Source: a virus. Taken from it: DNA of 44,898 nucleotides. A model generated the notes under the pieces. The model was not told the origin of the DNA and did no database searches. It saw nothing but the letters and a program-made list of their open reading frames with translations. Location of the stretch: IMG/VR virus record IMGVR_UViG_3300012206_000009, positions 1 through 44,898 of that record; one strand, written 5' to 3'. Positions 33,281 through 41,337 of this stretch are shown here, one piece after another (the first letter of the stretch is position 1; each line of letters starts with the position of its first letter). The position numbers and the translations under genes are program-made.

Positions 33281-35144
33281 TACCTGTAACTCCTTGTAAA
33301 CTCTGTAACATTTGTTGTATTTGAGGTGGAATTTGTGTTCCATTACTCTGTACAGGATTTCCCTGTACTCCGTTTTGTTGTGTATTATTCTGTTGTAACA
33401 TACCTCCAGGCTGAGCTATACCAGGTTGCATACCCTGTTGTGGAGCTTTAGTTATAATATCTACAAGCCCTTCCTCTCCTATACTATACACATATAAAGT
33501 CTGTATTAGTTCTTGAAAGTTAACAGAATATCCTTGTAGTTGTAAAAGCTGCATAGTTTGAGGATTAGCTAGTATTTCGAATAGTTTCATTAAAGAATCA
33601 GCTACTTGCTGAGTGTCTCTAAATTCTAGTGCACACTGCCACTTGAAGGTATATGACCCACGTAGGTCTAGCTTATTAAATGCTCTAGGTGCTTGTCCAG
33701 CTTTTCCAGGGATTTGTAGAATTTGAGAAGTAGGTATGTACTCCATACATACATGATACACATCAGACATACCTGGAGTTAGTAATCCACTTTCTATACA
33801 CTGTGCAGAGTCTTCTGTGTCTGCTAGAGAAAGGTTTACAAGATTGTTCACTGCAAAGCCTGCCCGAGGCATATTTCTACCAGGTTGACCTTCTGCTATG
33901 GTACCGCCATTTCCACGGTCCATAAGACCTAAATATATCTGGAAAGCTCGTATACCCTCAGGTCCAGTATCATGTATATCTACATTCTTAAATACATTCT
34001 TAGGGTCACCTTCTACATCCCATATAGCTCTGGGCTTATAGACATATTGCTCTGTACGTGTTGCAAGATTTCTATCTCTAGCTACTGGTGGCTCAGCTAC
34101 TATACTTCTGTTACTCTCTACTTGAGAAAGAGCATTATTAGATAGAGATTGTAGTTCTCTTATATCATCCATTTGTGAGGATACATATAATTCACCTGGA
34201 AGAGGTCTTTCTGTAGTCCATCTATACAGAGGAGTATTCTCTTCTTCATCTAGTCTCAGTAAACAAGGTTGTTCTAAGTTATGTGCTACTACACAGTAAT
34301 ACCATGTACTTTGTATACGGAAGTATACCTTACTAGCTTGTACGAATTTACGTGATTGCTCTGTTAGAGAAGTGACTACTTTTTTACTGCTTTCTCGTAG
34401 ATCTTCTTCTGTTCTATTTGAGTAGTTATTAGTGCTTTGCACAAAGTCTGAAGGAGATGACAAACCTCTATATGCTAGCCTCTCCACTAAATGATATGGC
34501 CATATAGGGTTATGGAACTTATCTACTGGTATATATCCATATAAAGACTTATCAGGATTATCTCTATCTACAAAGCTGTAATATACCTGATAAGGGATAA
34601 CTATATCTTCAAATATAAGCTGCGCTTCGTCTCTGTTGGTAGATGTGTCAGGGAAGACATAGAAAGAGAAAGGATCCTTAGCTGCCTGAAATGGCCATAC
34701 TTCGTCCTTTTCTACCTTTACACTTGTACCTAAGACTGAGAAGTCGTAGAGCTGTAAGCTACGTACAAGTCCACCTATGACAGAGTTTCTATCTATCTTC
34801 TCTGAGTAGATAAAGTCGAGTAGACCGTCTACTGCACCTGCGTCTGTATGGGCTTCGTAGGATGAAAGGTCACGTGGGATAGTTTGAAAGAACTTATTTC
34901 TAGGTAGTAGTAACTTCTTAATTCTACTACTTCCACGTTCTATTGTTCTACGTGCATGAGGGATGAAGTAGTGAACGCTTCCACCTGGTAGAGGGAGTGT
35001 GTATGAATAAGAAGGCCATCCTTGATAGGCTCTATAGTTCTGTAGCCATTCATACTCAATAAGCTTCCTTCTTTCCCTGGTAGCATTCATCGTACCAAGG
35101 ATAATATCAAGTACCCACTTGGAGTCTTCAGTGCTAATAGGCAT
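33264..35144 (-). CDS. Portal protein
   Basis: This encodes 626 residues and forms the ring through which DNA is packaged and ejected. The N-terminus (ERRKLIEYEWLQNYRAYQGW, then VHYFIPHARRTIERGSSRIK) and central segments (FYVFPDT; MDDIRELQSLSNNALSQVES) follow podovirus-type portals. The C-terminal 70 residues are Gln, Gly, Asn and Pro rich (MQPGIAQPGGMLQQNN). The position directly after TerL supports the call. Confidence 0.85.
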   Translation of the reverse strand: MPISTEDSKWVLDIILGTMNATRERRKLIEYEWLQNYRAYQGWPSYSYTLPLPGGSVHYFIPHARRTIERGSSRIKKLLLPRNKFFQTIPRDLSSYEAHTDAGAVDGLLDFIYSEKIDRNSVIGGLVRSLQLYDFSVLGTSVKVEKDEVWPFQAAKDPFSFYVFPDTSTNRDEAQLIFEDIVIPYQVYYSFVDRDNPDKSLYGYIPVDKFHNPIWPYHLVERLAYRGLSSPSDFVQSTNNYSNRTEEDLRESSKKVVTSLTEQSRKFVQASKVYFRIQSTWYYCVVAHNLEQPCLLRLDEEENTPLYRWTTERPLPGELYVSSQMDDIRELQSLSNNALSQVESNRSIVAEPPVARDRNLATRTEQYVYKPRAIWDVEGDPKNVFKNVDIHDTGPEGIRAFQIYLGLMDRGNGGTIAEGQPGRNMPRAGFAVNNLVNLSLADTEDSAQCIESGLLTPGMSDVYHVCMEYIPTSQILQIPGKAGQAPRAFNKLDLRGSYTFKWQCALEFRDTQQVADSLMKLFEILANPQTMQLLQLQGYSVNFQELIQTLYVYSIGEEGLVDIITKAPQQGMQPGIAQPGGMLQQNNTQQNGVQGNPVQSNGTQIPPQIQQMLQSLQGVTGNGQVR

Positions 35145-35185
35145 TTTTATCTCTAGGTAGATATGCTAAGGGCTCTCTGTACATA

Positions 35186-35215
35186 AGAATACTGTATAGA
35201 ATAGAGTAATGTCAA
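35186..35215 (-). promoter_or_regulatory. Possible internal promoter before the portal gene
   Basis: On the minus strand TTGACA (35215-35210) is followed after 18 bases by TATTCT (35191-35186), in the 72-base gap between terL and portal. It could boost expression of the head genes relative to terminase. Confidence 0.55.
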
Positions 35216-35216
35216 G

Positions 35217-36893
35217 TTAGCCTTTATAATGTTCTCCCATCCATGACCAGGGGTACAGATCTCTATGCATCTGTAGAGACTCATGCCCACCCGCCTCTAT
35301 AGAGAACTGTGTAAAAAGGAAATTCTCTAGAGAGTACCTATCTGCATCAGCTATATCTTCATATCTGTGATCCTCTACTGGTTTATCGGAATGAGTACCG
35401 TCTTTCTTCTTAGGATACCTGTACCCTCCACTATATGCATCTATTAACATAAGACAGTTCCTGTCTATCATTCTTCTTGGTAAATTACATGTACATATTT
35501 CTGTATGCAACTTTTTCATTCTATTTAACGACTGCTCTAGTGCTATGTTAGTCCTTACCTTACATGTTATTCCGTATTCTGTACTCAATACCACCCTAGC
35601 AGACTTAGAGTCTCTATTATTAACACTTCTATTTTCTGAGCTTTTATCTATACAGAAGTATATGTTATAAAAGTGACCTTCTAGTATTCTAGAGTCTATG
35701 TGAGAAGGATCTTGTATGTTTTCTAATAACTTCTCTCTTATTTGTAAATACGCTTCTAGATCAAAGTGTGTAGGATAAAAGTCTCCTAAGTGTTGTAAGA
35801 TACCTAGTTGGTCGCTATTCCTATAGTCTACCAACTCATATGTAGTTTTATCGTATAGATTAGATATCTCTGATAGTGTAATATAATGATCTTTATTATA
35901 TGCACACTGTTTAATTTGACTAAAAGTCACTGCTGGATGTTGTAACCCTTGATCTATGCCTATAAAGAGTGGTAACTCTTTATCTACCTCAAAAGAAGCT
36001 ACATGTATTTCAGGATGGAAGGTATCTATAACACGTATACCTCCATAGTAAGGAACAGTCTTACCTTCGAGTATACGTCGTATATCGTCAGGGTTAGAGT
36101 GAGTAGAAGCTATTTCGAGGACGTAGCTGGAGGGGTTGTGGTCGTTTTGAGTAGATGTTGTTTGTATATGTCTGTATGTAATATATTTGCCTGTAACTGG
36201 ATCAGTTGTTTCTGTAAGGTTACGCACTCCAGGATCTCTACCGAAAAGGGTATGGAGTTCATTAATGTTAGGTGGCGGATTCGTTTCAATAAGAAATCTT
36301 CGCATATCTTTAAACCTTCCATTAGGAAGTCTAAAGAATGAGCTATGTTGTCCACGTAACCTTGATTGGAGCCCTCCAACAACGCCTTCTCCTCTAAAGA
36401 TGTCTCCAAAGTTATTATTCTCCATAGCATCTGAGACGACTATTAGATCATATGTAGGACCCATAAACTCAGACCAGGACTTCGTTTGTCCTGCTCTAGC
36501 TATACTACCGTTAGGTAACTCACAGTATGAATAGTCTCCTTGTTTCTTTCGAGACCATATTTTACGTGTATCTCCCCTTATAATCCCTTGATCTATAGCT
36601 GCTTGGATACTTTGTCTGAAGTAGAGCCAGAGTGTCTCATAGTTAAGGCCGTAGTCTTTACGAAATAGTATAGCCCTACTATAGGGAATAGTAATAATAA
36701 ATGCTGCGCTAAGAGCTGCATAGAGCATAGTTTTAGCACTACCTACCCCACCTTGCCAGTAGATATAGTTCTCATCTCCTGTAAGGATTTGCGTAGCTAT
36801 TTCTTCTTGATGTGGAAGCATATGACGTGTAGCGTATTTAGGGCATGTAGGCTTGAGGCATATAGGGAATAGGTTATGTAGAGACCAGGACAT
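35217..36893 (-). CDS. terL: Terminase large subunit
   Basis: This encodes 558 residues and is the packaging motor. Walker A is GGVGSAKT (48-55). The Walker B region reads DLIVVSDAMENN (149-160), where the usual D-E pair appears as S-D. The nuclease domain starts at FIGIDQGLQHPAVTF (about 313-327), with HFDLEAYLQIREK and a C-terminal DHRYEDIADADRYSLENF supplying further acidic residues. The ribosome binding site is weak, and the gene follows a small gene by one base, so translation is probably coupled. No small terminase subunit is obvious. Confidence 0.88.
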   Translation of the reverse strand: MSWSLHNLFPICLKPTCPKYATRHMLPHQEEIATQILTGDENYIYWQGGVGSAKTMLYAALSAAFIITIPYSRAILFRKDYGLNYETLWLYFRQSIQAAIDQGIIRGDTRKIWSRKKQGDYSYCELPNGSIARAGQTKSWSEFMGPTYDLIVVSDAMENNNFGDIFRGEGVVGGLQSRLRGQHSSFFRLPNGRFKDMRRFLIETNPPPNINELHTLFGRDPGVRNLTETTDPVTGKYITYRHIQTTSTQNDHNPSSYVLEIASTHSNPDDIRRILEGKTVPYYGGIRVIDTFHPEIHVASFEVDKELPLFIGIDQGLQHPAVTFSQIKQCAYNKDHYITLSEISNLYDKTTYELVDYRNSDQLGILQHLGDFYPTHFDLEAYLQIREKLLENIQDPSHIDSRILEGHFYNIYFCIDKSSENRSVNNRDSKSARVVLSTEYGITCKVRTNIALEQSLNRMKKLHTEICTCNLPRRMIDRNCLMLIDAYSGGYRYPKKKDGTHSDKPVEDHRYEDIADADRYSLENFLFTQFSIEAGGHESLQMHRDLYPWSWMGEHYKG

Positions 36894-36894
36894 A

Positions 36895-37074
36895 TTAGTC
36901 TTCTGTGCATTCTAGTGGTAATATATAAGTAGGTTCTTCACTTCTTACCTGTTCTACAAGGTCTAAAAACTCTTCCTCTGTTAAAGTCGCTACTATAAAT
37001 ATATCAGGATTCTTAATCCCTACTGTTACAAAAATTCCATTCTCAGACTTGGACTTATGAAAGTATACTGACAT
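36895..37074 (-). CDS. Small hypothetical protein upstream of terL, 59 aa
   Basis: The ATG at 37074 follows a GGAG site. The sequence has strands (SVYFHKSKSENGIFVTVGI) and an acidic helix (LTEEEFLDLVEQVRSEEP). It stops one base before terL. It might be a minimal packaging accessory, but the sequence does not resemble a DNA-binding small terminase. Confidence 0.6.
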   Translation of the reverse strand: MSVYFHKSKSENGIFVTVGIKNPDIFIVATLTEEEFLDLVEQVRSEEPTYILPLECTED

Positions 37075-37106
37075 TTTCTCTACTCCTTCAATAATACATG
37101 TTAGAG

Positions 37107-37307
37107 CTAGTCTCCTAGAGAGAGCATTTCTTGGGGAATATCTATTCCATCTTCTACAGCACTACTAGAGACCTTTTTGTCTAATATGTATTTAATAACT
37201 GTAATAATTTGACTTGCGGTAAGCTCTAGTACTCTATTATTTAGAGTAATAGTCCCTTCTGTAATAGCTTCTTCTAGTAATTGTTCAGATAAGAGAGAAA
37301 TATTCAT
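37107..37307 (-). CDS. Small hypothetical protein, first gene of the late operon, 66 aa
   Basis: The protein is helical and acidic (MNISLLSEQLLEEAITEGTI; LELTASQIITVIKYILDKK). It is the first late gene downstream of the inverted-repeat region at 37369-37411. The function is unknown. A small-terminase role cannot be excluded. Confidence 0.6.
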   Translation of the reverse strand: MNISLLSEQLLEEAITEGTITLNNRVLELTASQIITVIKYILDKKVSSSAVEDGIDIPQEMLSLGD

Positions 37308-37344
37308 ACTTTTTCACTCATTTTGTATATTTTCCTTGTATTTT

Positions 37345-37411
37345 CTCTCATATTGAGGTATTCTTTTCAAGAAAGATATGAGAGACGCTCTAATCCTCTC
37401 ATATCTTTCTT
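37345..37411. promoter_or_regulatory. Inverted repeat and third half-site in the late/accessory divergent region
   Basis: Perfect 16-bp arms (37369-37384 and 37396-37411, spacer 11) carry ATATGAGAG and CTCTCATAT. A third CTCTCATAT lies at 37345-37353. The three sites sit between the divergent late (minus) and accessory (plus) operons, where no good sigma70 promoter is visible. They suit an activator or repressor operator. A bidirectional terminator is the alternative. Confidence 0.6.
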
Positions 37412-37459
37412 TACAGCCACTCCACAAGGCGAGTATACTTATACAGAAAGAGAAAAGCA

Positions 37460-37636
37460 ATGCTGAGTATTGAGAATTTTGCAGAAGAATGCTTAGATGC
37501 TGTACTTAAAAGGTATGAAGCCATTGAAGCTAGGAGTATGGCTACTAAGGCTGTTAGGTATAGAGAGAAAGTGAAAGGGTATCAAGATAGAAGTAGAAGA
37601 AAGAGACATAGTAATGGAACTTTTAGACGGAAATAA
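37460..37636 (+). CDS. Small basic protein, first accessory gene, 58 aa
   Basis: An intact frame starts with ATG at 37460. It has a helical N-terminus (MLSIENFAEECLDAVLKRYE) and a very basic C-terminus (RSRRKRHSNGTFRRK), so nucleic-acid binding is likely. Nearly all its Arg codons are AGA or AGG, the normal pattern for this strand. Confidence 0.55.
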   Translation: MLSIENFAEECLDAVLKRYEAIEARSMATKAVRYREKVKGYQDRSRRKRHSNGTFRRK

Positions 37637-37641
37637 CAGAT

Positions 37642-37974
37642 TTGAAATACCCGAGACTTGGCGTCTCTAAGTGTGTTGTAGAGATAGAGAAGTTATTCCT
37701 TAGAGAAGGATGGTTTCATAGTACTCTATACAAAGTGTGGCTATCTCTCTCTACGAGAGATAAGACTTATGTAAAGAATAAAATAGGAAGGATTATATGT
37801 AGGTATGTATTGAAAGACCTATGGCTAGCTATTGCTAGAGATATATTAAAAGAAGGAGGTATAAATACAGAATTAGAGATGTATAAGTATATTAATAGGT
37901 ATGTATTTTATGGAAATACTAGGAAGATGTTAGTATTTTTGAAGGATGTATTAGAGAAGGAGGTAAGTAAGTGA
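37642..37974 (+). CDS. Hypothetical basic helical protein, up to 110 aa
   Basis: The frame opens with TTG at 37642 and has no internal ATG near the start, so TTG is probably used. The protein is helical and basic (WLSLSTRDKTYVKNKIGRII; YVLKDLWLAIARDILKEGG). Its stop overlaps the next gene by 4 bases. Confidence 0.55.
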   Translation: MKYPRLGVSKCVVEIEKLFLREGWFHSTLYKVWLSLSTRDKTYVKNKIGRIICRYVLKDLWLAIARDILKEGGINTELEMYKYINRYVFYGNTRKMLVFLKDVLEKEVSK

Positions 37975-38222
37975 AGAAGGTAATGTTTGTGTTTATTATA
38001 GTAGGATTGTTAAGTGTAAAAGGAGTAAATGCAGGAGAAGGTGGAGGTGGAGATTCAGGGGGAGATGATGGTACAGACGGGTTTGTACAGGTCTGTATAA
38101 AACCTATCCATGTAAAGTCAAGACAACCTGTAGATACAAGTAGTGACAATGGAGGAGATAGTAATAGCGGAGATTCTACAGGAGATGGATGTACATCTGA
38201 TGGAGATGGAGGAGAGTTTTAA
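37971..38222 (+). CDS. Secreted Gly/Asp/Ser-rich acidic peptide, 83 aa
   Basis: A clear Sec signal (MKKVMFVFIIVGLLSVKGVNA) is followed by a mature part of low complexity: GEGGGGDSGGDDGTDGF, then a short central VQVCIKPIHVK, then GGDSNSGDSTGDGCTSDGDGG. The two Asp/Gly stretches could bind calcium. Two cysteines may pair. No family is recognised. It is coupled to both neighbours by overlapping ends. Confidence 0.65.
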   Translation: MKKVMFVFIIVGLLSVKGVNAGEGGGGDSGGDDGTDGFVQVCIKPIHVKSRQPVDTSSDNGGDSNSGDSTGDGCTSDGDGGEF

Positions 38223-38428
38223 TGGGTGAGTATACTAATCATGAAAGTCTCTTTGAAGTGAAAGGACCAAGTGGTACCTTTATTTTGAAGAAAGAGATGC
38301 TTACAGGATTACGTATAGTCTTTGATGTTGAAGGTAAGAAAAGGTTACGTATTTTATTAAGTAATGGTGTAGAGGAGGTCTATGAAAAGTACTTACCACT
38401 TATCATCGCAATACTAGAAGATGTGTAA
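38222..38428 (+). CDS. Hypothetical protein, 68 aa
   Basis: A compact beta-then-helix protein: HESLFEVKGPSGTFILKKEM, RLRILLSNGVEEVY, then a hydrophobic helix LPLIIAILEDV. It starts on the last base of the upstream stop. The function is unknown. Confidence 0.6.
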   Translation: MGEYTNHESLFEVKGPSGTFILKKEMLTGLRIVFDVEGKKRLRILLSNGVEEVYEKYLPLIIAILEDV

Positions 38429-38431
38429 CAT

Positions 38432-38632
38432 ATGGATGATATAACAAGATACAAGCATGAAGTGTTTAAGTGTACTAAGACTACATGTAACTTTATATGC
38501 TATACTGTGAACCAGCTACAAGAGCATACGTTAGATAGACATAGTACACTTGTTGTACCAACGTATACTGTAAATGGTGTAGAGCATGGTAAGACATTAT
38601 GTGAAAAGGATATACACGATGAGCATACTTGA
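38432..38632 (+). CDS. C2H2-like zinc-finger protein, 66 aa
   Basis: The sequence HEVFKCTKTTCNFICYTVNQ, then LQEHTLDRH, gives a C-x4-C then H-x4-H pattern (Cys 14 and 19, His near 32 and 37) with an aromatic and a leucine in the usual places. Such single fingers in phages bind DNA or host proteins. The C-terminal half has further Cys and His residues. Confidence 0.6.
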   Translation: MDDITRYKHEVFKCTKTTCNFICYTVNQLQEHTLDRHSTLVVPTYTVNGVEHGKTLCEKDIHDEHT

Positions 38633-38855
38633 GCAGTGTGAGAAGTTTCATAGTAGGTTATATGAGAATACAGGTGTAACATGTAGTGTTATACGGCTAT
38701 GTGAGACACATAACCTAGCATTAGCAGAGGAGATAAATAAGACACTGAAAGATACCAGATTACATACAAAGAGAGTACGTGAGTTATTTGGTAAGCCTGT
38801 TATAGAGGAGAGTAAGCAGGGAAGAACGCTATGTTTGATATGTGAGAATTTATGA
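38619..38855 (+). CDS. Hypothetical protein, 78 aa
   Basis: The ATG at 38619 is chosen because AAAAGGA lies upstream. It overlaps the zinc-finger gene by 14 bases. The protein is helical with several cysteines, ending CLICENL. The function is unknown. Confidence 0.55.
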   Translation: MSILEQCEKFHSRLYENTGVTCSVIRLCETHNLALAEEINKTLKDTRLHTKRVRELFGKPVIEESKQGRTLCLICENL

Positions 38856-39055
38856 AGCCTACTTTACCTAAGGTAAACAAGAATAAAGAGAAGGAGTATT
38901 TGAGGATAGTATGTAGAGGTTTAGGGCTTGAAGTAAAGCCTAGACATATGTGGGATTTGTTTATTAACGTTTCTGTAAATATGTATAGGATGTTTAACAA
39001 TGCTAATCTCACAGGTTATACAAAGACTGGAAGAGTTGAGAAGGGTAGAGAGTGA
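38852..39055 (+). CDS. Small basic hypothetical protein, 67 aa
   Basis: The protein has a Lys-rich N-terminus (KPTLPKVNKNKEKEYLRIVC) and an amphipathic centre (RHMWDLFINVSVNMYRMF). It overlaps the previous gene by 4 bases and the next by 56. No family is recognised. Confidence 0.5.
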   Translation: MKPTLPKVNKNKEKEYLRIVCRGLGLEVKPRHMWDLFINVSVNMYRMFNNANLTGYTKTGRVEKGRE

Positions 39056-39314
39056 TATACATGTTGTTATATTTGATGACTATGCTGGTGGAGTAGTAGA
39101 AGGTCTTTTCATTGATATAGATGCTGATATACTAGATACAGGAGTGAGGAGAGTTATAATTGCACCTTTAGATTCTCTTATACAGTTAGACTTACTACCT
39201 CATGAGGTAGTACCTACTGAAGAGAAAGTAGAAGTAGTGGAAGAGCCCGTAGTAGTAGAGAGTAAGAGCAGGCCAAGAGTGAGAAGGCATAGTACACAAG
39301 ATACTTCAGAATGA
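39000..39314 (+). CDS. Small alpha/beta protein with acidic and basic tail, 104 aa
   Basis: The N-terminal half (MLISQVIQRLEELRRVESDI, then HVVIFDDY) is a paralogue of the protein at 39441..39614 (MLLSQAIARLEEIIKVEGDI). The C-terminal 40 residues are Val/Glu-rich then basic. AGGAT precedes the start. The function is unknown, and the layout is common among small phage proteins. Confidence 0.65.
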   Translation: MLISQVIQRLEELRRVESDIHVVIFDDYAGGVVEGLFIDIDADILDTGVRRVIIAPLDSLIQLDLLPHEVVPTEEKVEVVEEPVVVESKSRPRVRRHSTQDTSE

Positions 39315-39496
39315 CTATAGAAAAACCTTGTAGTGTGTGTAAAGGGAGTATGTGTATAGTACTTACACTAGAAGAGATGGTACGTAGTACTATAGCAAGA
39401 AATGTGTGTATAAGAATAGTGGTTACAGAAGGATTAGAAAATGCTGCTATCACAAGCTATAGCAAGACTAGAAGAGATAATAAAAGTAGAAGGTGA
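39311..39496 (+). CDS. Small zinc-ribbon-like protein, 61 aa
   Basis: CSVCKGSMC near the N-terminus gives a cysteine cluster, followed by a helix and a basic tail (SYSKTRRDNKSRR). The start overlaps the previous stop by 4 bases. It may bind nucleic acid. Confidence 0.5.
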   Translation: MTIEKPCSVCKGSMCIVLTLEEMVRSTIARNVCIRIVVTEGLENAAITSYSKTRRDNKSRR

Positions 39497-39614
39497 TATA
39501 CAGTGTTTTGTGTATGCTGAATACGATGACCAAGCAGAAGAACCTGTGATTAGTGTTTATACAAACTCTGTAGGGAAGAGAGAGGCTGTAATACAAGCTT
39601 TATCAGATGGTTAA
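39441..39614 (+). CDS. Small alpha/beta protein, paralogue of 39000..39314, 57 aa
   Basis: The ATG at 39441 has AAGGA upstream and overlaps the previous gene. MLLSQAIARLEEIIKVEGDI, then QCFVYAEYDD, matches the 39000 protein position by position. The tail of that paralogue is absent. Confidence 0.65.
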   Translation: MLLSQAIARLEEIIKVEGDIQCFVYAEYDDQAEEPVISVYTNSVGKREAVIQALSDG

Positions 39615-39667
39615 AAAGATGTGTGTATACAACGGTAAATAGTTCAAATAAGAAACGGAGTAGTACT

Positions 39668-41209
39668 ATGAAAAAGAGCTGGCTTTTCACTGCAGTTTGT
39701 CTTCTTAGCCTAGTGTGTGTAAGTAATATCTCTGCACAAGGCTGGTCTGAACCTGTTATTGATGGGTCATTGCGTAGTGGACCATTAACGCCCCCACCTG
39801 TTACAGGTACAACGTTTTATGTAGATAAAAATAGTCTAGGTGGTACGTGCAATGATTCAAATACAGGTACCACACTTGCTACTCCTTGGTGCACAATTGG
39901 TAAAGCAGTATCAACCCTTACCGCAGGACAACAAGTACTTGTAAGAACTGGAACATATAACGAAGGAGATTTCCTTTCTCACTCTGGGAGTGCAGGTAAT
40001 TACATTACATTTCGTGCGTATACAGGTGAAGTACCTGTTCTTAACTGTAGTGGGCATACCTGGTGTCTTGATGGTTATGATACTGGTGCAGCGTCCTATG
40101 TGGTATGGAATGGATTCGAACTCTTGAACCCTATACAAGAGTTTCTCTCTTGTTTATTAACCTCTGGATGCCACCATATCTGGTTTATTAACGGAAAGTA
40201 CCATGACAACGGTATAAACTCAGCGGGATTTCGGTTTGATAGTACAAATAACGTTTTTTCCAATAATGAAATATATAACTCTGCAACTGCACCTCTTTTA
40301 ATGGGTGCAGGAGGTGGGTTTAACAACATTGCTGAGTTTAATATTGTCCATGATAATGGGCGTGCAAGTGATGATGAAGGTGGTTTTAAATGTGGCGGAC
40401 AAGGGTACAATTGTATACTCCGTTATAATACGGTGTATAACAATTGGCGTGATCCTGCTGCACTCTGGTGTTTCAGCCCCGGAAATTGTAAGGGTATTTC
40501 TGGATTGTACATTGATACAGGTGCTGATACCGCTAATGGTGGTACAAGTTATATCTACAATAATACCGTACACGACAATGATATTGGTATCGAAGTCTTT
40601 AACTCTTCTGGTGTACGAGTATTTAACAATGTTGTGTATCATAATGGGTTTACCCCTGGACAATATACAGGTAATCCCACGTATGGTGATGGGATGACAC
40701 TCCAGGGATTTACAGCTCAAGACTTACAAGTCTACAGCAATACAGTCTACAATAACCAGAATATAGGAGTACAATTTGGTCCAACTCCGACAGCAGGTAT
40801 TACTACCCGTAATAATATTATGATGAATAACGGGAATTATGAAATTGAGTCTAACGGTGGAGGGAGTAATGGTAATTTTGACTATGATCTTATTGCAGAT
40901 AGTAGTGGAGTAACACTTATACGGTGGAATAATACAAACTATAGCTCTCTAGCAAATTTCTTAGCTCGTGGAGGTAACACTACCTGGACACATGCTGTAG
41001 GGACCAATGCAACCTTTGTTGATGTCGCGGCAAATAACTATCATCTTACCAGTACAAGCGCTGGGAAAGATGCAGGAGCAACTGTAGCTCTATTTAGTTA
41101 TGACCGTGATAACGTATCTCGCCCACAGGGATCATTTTGGGATATAGGTGCATACGAGTTTGTAGCAGCAGGACCACAAGCACCCACGAATCTACATATT
41201 ATTCCATGA
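39668..41209 (+). CDS. Secreted right-handed beta-helix protein, probably acquired from a bacterium
   Basis: This encodes 513 residues from the ATG at 39668 (GGAG upstream). A Sec signal (KKSWLFTAVCLLSLVCVSNI, cut after SAQ) is followed by a DUF1565/pectate-lyase-like beta-helix: TTFYVDKN, CNDSNTGTTLATPWCTIGKA, LTAGQQVLVRTGTYNEG, then NNxxY/V coils to WDIGAYEF. It ends APTNLHIIP, which reads like the first strand of an FN3 domain that is then absent. Twelve of its 13 Arg codons are CGN (mostly CGT), whereas neighbours use AGA or AGG. Polysaccharide binding or cleavage outside the infected cell is likely. No catalytic residues can be assigned. Confidence 0.8.
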   Translation: MKKSWLFTAVCLLSLVCVSNISAQGWSEPVIDGSLRSGPLTPPPVTGTTFYVDKNSLGGTCNDSNTGTTLATPWCTIGKAVSTLTAGQQVLVRTGTYNEGDFLSHSGSAGNYITFRAYTGEVPVLNCSGHTWCLDGYDTGAASYVVWNGFELLNPIQEFLSCLLTSGCHHIWFINGKYHDNGINSAGFRFDSTNNVFSNNEIYNSATAPLLMGAGGGFNNIAEFNIVHDNGRASDDEGGFKCGGQGYNCILRYNTVYNNWRDPAALWCFSPGNCKGISGLYIDTGADTANGGTSYIYNNTVHDNDIGIEVFNSSGVRVFNNVVYHNGFTPGQYTGNPTYGDGMTLQGFTAQDLQVYSNTVYNNQNIGVQFGPTPTAGITTRNNIMMNNGNYEIESNGGGSNGNFDYDLIADSSGVTLIRWNNTNYSSLANFLARGGNTTWTHAVGTNATFVDVAANNYHLTSTSAGKDAGATVALFSYDRDNVSRPQGSFWDIGAYEFVAAGPQAPTNLHIIP

Positions 41210-41238
41210 GGTATATTAGGTAGATTAATAGGACGTAT

Positions 41239-41282
41239 GTATATACAAGAGTAGACTCTGTGTCATCTACTCTTGTATATAC
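41239..41282. terminator. Perfect 17-bp palindrome after the beta-helix gene
   Basis: Arms 41239-41255 and 41266-41282 pair perfectly around a 10-base loop, 30 bases after the beta-helix stop. No U-run follows, so it may be a terminator-like or RNA-stabilising hairpin, or a boundary of the acquired gene. Confidence 0.55.
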
Positions 41283-41337
41283 TGGAGAAAGGACACGACA
41301 CAGAAGAAGTGTAACAGCTTCTTCAAGAAATGACAAG

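Noticed and set aside
40298-40720. Antisense and alternative-frame ORFs over the secreted beta-helix gene
   Set aside because: They are shadow frames of a repetitive Asn/Thr-rich coding sequence, with no start signals.
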